Of a stretch of 5,620 nt of DNA, positions 3,615-5,620 are shown one piece after another (position 1 is the stretch's first letter; every line of letters begins with the position of its first letter). Origin of the DNA: Candidatus Nitrosopumilus sp. (GTDB taxonomy: Archaea; Thermoproteota; Nitrososphaeria; Nitrososphaerales; Nitrosopumilaceae); the NCBI GenBank assembly GCA_030637455.1, contig DAOWGL010000109.1:1-5620 (forward strand), given 5' to 3'. Both the position numbers and the translations under genes were made by a program. The notes beneath the pieces are model-generated. The model ran no database searches. It worked only from the letters and a program-made list of their open reading frames with translations, and had not been told where the DNA came from.

Positions 3615-5620
3615 CTATTCAATCAATATTGCAGGCTTGAAAGGCCTTGCATGTCGAGCTTTTCCTTTCGGATCATAAATGTCACTATCTGATTCTGAAT
3701 ACACTATAACATCTACGCCAAATTCCTTCTTTCCAATGGATGATAATTCCTTTGAGAGAAACTCTTTTTCATCAAATGAATCCGATTCTAATTTCATCTG
3801 TTTGATAACTTCTGACTCTGAATGCAAATCTTTGATTACTTTTTGGATATAGTCCGGATTTTTTTTAGCCTCTGTAGTTTCAGGATCTGCAATTAATTCC
3901 TTCATTACAACTCCCATGTTGTTTTGACCTCCAACCATTATCCCCAATATCTTGCGATACACTTTGGATTTGAATTCATCAGAGTTTACATAGATTACAA
4001 TTTTTTTCGGAATAATTTTTGTAACTTTGAGAATATTTGCAATATCATTAATAGTTGATTTTAACAACTCTTCAGATTGAATTGATGTTGCATCTAGTTT
4101 CTCTTTAGAGAATTCAGGCCATGCTGATTTTGATACTACATCAGAATTTCCAAGATTCTCCCACATTTCTTCAGCTACATGTGGTGCAAATGGAGATAGC
4201 ATTGCAACACGAACAGAATTGATATGATGTAATATCCCTGATACATCTTCTCTTCCTTTAGCTTGTACTCTCTTACTATACCAGCTCAAATCAGATTCAA
4301 ATGTAAATAAAATATCGTGTAGTGCTTCTCGCAATCTCATTTTTTCTACAGCTTCTGTAACCTGCACTATCATACTCTGGGTTTTTGACAAAATCCATCT
4401 ATCTTCAGCTTCTAACTCCCCAATGGTGCCTTTTTTGAGCCTAGAGCACTCTTCTAACAATGATTCTAGCTTGTTTTGAATACCATACACTGACTCCATG
4501 TTAAAATCAGCATCTTGAAGTAATTCGGCTGATGAAATTATTGCTAGTCTTATTGGGTCTGCACCATGTTCTCTGATTGCAGTTCGTAGTGGGATGATAT
4601 TTCCCATACTCTTACTCATCTTAGCACCATCCATCATGACACTGCCATTAACTACAATTTCTTGTGGCCATAATTTTTTCTCAAATATTGCAACGTGATT
4701 AAGTACAAAAAATGATAGATGATTCTTAACCAAATCTCTACCTTAATGTCTTGAATCAACTGGATAGAAATATTGGAATTCTTTTTTCACTGTACCAATT
4801 ACATCCTCACTCAGCTTGGATGTACTAACAGCTAGAGACAAATCTCCTTTGTCTAACAAAATATAATCAAATAATTCTCGAGTTAAATTCTCAGGAGTTA
4901 CTGTTCCATCATTTACAAATCGTGAAATTGTATAGTATGCCATGTAAATGACACTATCTGATAGTGACTCTACAATCCAATCTTTATCCCATGGTAACTT
5001 TGTTCCCAACCCTTGTTGTCTTGCACATGCTCGCTCGTGTAACCAATCAATTACCTCTTTGAACTCTGTTCTGAGGTTACTTGGTAGAATGTTCATCTCA
5101 TCAAAACAATTGCGAGCAAGTTCTTTCCATTCTTCATCTCCATAATTCAAAAACCATTGATTGTTCAATATTTTAACAACACATTCTGCACCACATCTGC
5201 AATGTACTGGAGCATTCTCAAGTACTGGAAATTTTTCTAGGATGTTCTTTTCTTCTAACCATGCTCGCACCTTGTCTCGCCCAAACTGGACTTTTTCATT
5301 GTTAAATTGATCACATTTTTCATTTAACTTTCCATCTGTGAATTCTTTGAGATACAATTCTTTTGTTGCCTCTTCTAGTTTGTCGTCTGTTTGGTTTGCA
5401 ACTCCTAATTTTTCACAAATCTGTTTTGCAGGATATTCATCATATCCTGGAGTTACAATAATTGGAATAGGCTCTATTTTGGCTGCTAATTCGTGATTTT
5501 TAGCCTTCAAATCCATTAATGCCTGGTAATCCTTTGGAGCGTGAGCAGGCACTGACATTACTAATCCTGTACCCATTCCAGGCTCTACAAATTCTGCTGG
5601 TAATATTGGAATCTCTACTC
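3615..5620 (-). pseudogene. leuS: Leucyl-tRNA synthetase, archaeal type, 5'-partial, interrupted by an in-frame TAA
   Basis: Charges tRNA-Leu with leucine in the cytoplasm. The window holds 291 codons, a TAA, then 375 codons ending TAG at 3615-3617; roughly 300 N-terminal residues, including HIGH, lie beyond base 5620. In order: end of the CP1 editing domain ('GTGLVMSVPAHAPKDYQAL', with the editing-pocket Asp at 5529-5531); the Cys-rich knuckle 'HCRCGAECVVKIL' and 'NQWFLNYG'; 'ERACARQQGLGTKLPWDKDW' and 'ESLSDSVIYMAYYTISRF', typical of archaeal LeuRS; 'YPVDSRH', stop, 'GRDLVKNHLSFF'; KMSKS at 4608-4622; the anticodon-binding helical domain with 'FAPHVAEEMWE'; and the archaeal C-terminal domain ending 'ARPFKPAILIE'. 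The frame is the same on both sides and nothing is missing but one residue, a Ser in relatives (TCA to TAA is one base). A truncated product would lack KMSKS and the anticodon-binding domain. Sequencing error is the likeliest cause; a recent nonsense mutation or a split enzyme are alternatives. Confidence 0.9.
4743..4745 (-). other. leuS: In-frame TAA inside leuS
   Basis: Minus-strand codons read TAT CCA GTT GAT TCA AGA CAT TAA GGT AGA GAT TTG. Relatives have 'DSRHSG+DL', so the TAA stands where a Ser codon belongs. A G instead of T at + strand base 4744 would restore TCA. TAA ends most other genes here (285, 431, 734, 2462, 2584, 3145), so it is not a reassigned codon. Confidence 0.9.

Noticed and set aside
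4743..4745. TAA as a recoded sense codon (pyrrolysine, selenocysteine or genetic code change)
   Set aside because: Pyrrolysine uses TAG and selenocysteine TGA; TAA is the normal stop of at least six other genes in this window.
4948..5145. Plus-strand 65-codon open frame
   Set aside because: Antisense to strongly conserved LeuRS motifs.

Overview
The window looks like a piece of an AT-rich ammonia-oxidising archaeal genome (Nitrososphaerota, Nitrosopumilus-like). The evidence is a leucyl-tRNA synthetase of the archaeal type, a secreted sugar-dehydrogenase-like protein ending in the 'CLIATATYGSELAP' (CFI-box) C-terminal domain common in that group, a DUF6659-like small protein, very short genes, and TATA-like boxes about 27 or 40 bases upstream of starts with few clear Shine-Dalgarno sites. 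This assignment rests on recognised protein families, not on a search.

Left part, bases 1-2462, all on the + strand. A small helical protein (61-285) is followed by a 38-residue protein with six cysteines (315-431). Then comes a tight three-gene run: a small CxxC protein (456-734), a secreted and membrane-anchored beta-propeller dehydrogenase homologue (735-2279), and a 60-residue CxCxC protein (2280-2462). These three genes abut with no base between stop and start, so they are very probably one operon.

Middle part, 2463-3614. A strong 37-base hairpin sits between convergent genes (2515-2551). A 49-residue minus-strand gene (2584-2733) and a plus-strand 43-residue CxxC-x17-CxxC zinc-ribbon gene (2889-3020) diverge from a shared 155-base spacer. 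A direct repeat of about 43 bp occurs in that spacer and again across the 3' end of the DUF6659-like gene (3145-3525, minus strand). The spacer copy resembles a leftover tail of a related gene. A T7/T8 tract ends the zinc-ribbon transcript.

Right part, 3615-5620, minus strand: leuS, cut by the window edge at its 5' end. The reading frame and archaeal LeuRS motifs run on without a shift, but one TAA codon (4743-4745) replaces the serine expected in the conserved 'DSRH-S-G-RDL' stretch, before the KMSKS loop. A single-base error or a recent nonsense mutation is the simplest reading. Since leuS is normally essential, this is the point most worth checking.

Functionally, the left and middle parts hold four or five tiny Cys-rich, probably metal-binding proteins around one extracytoplasmic dehydrogenase-like protein. 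That suggests a redox or metal-linked envelope function, but this is inference from context only. I see no CRISPR array, insertion sequence, tRNA or rRNA.
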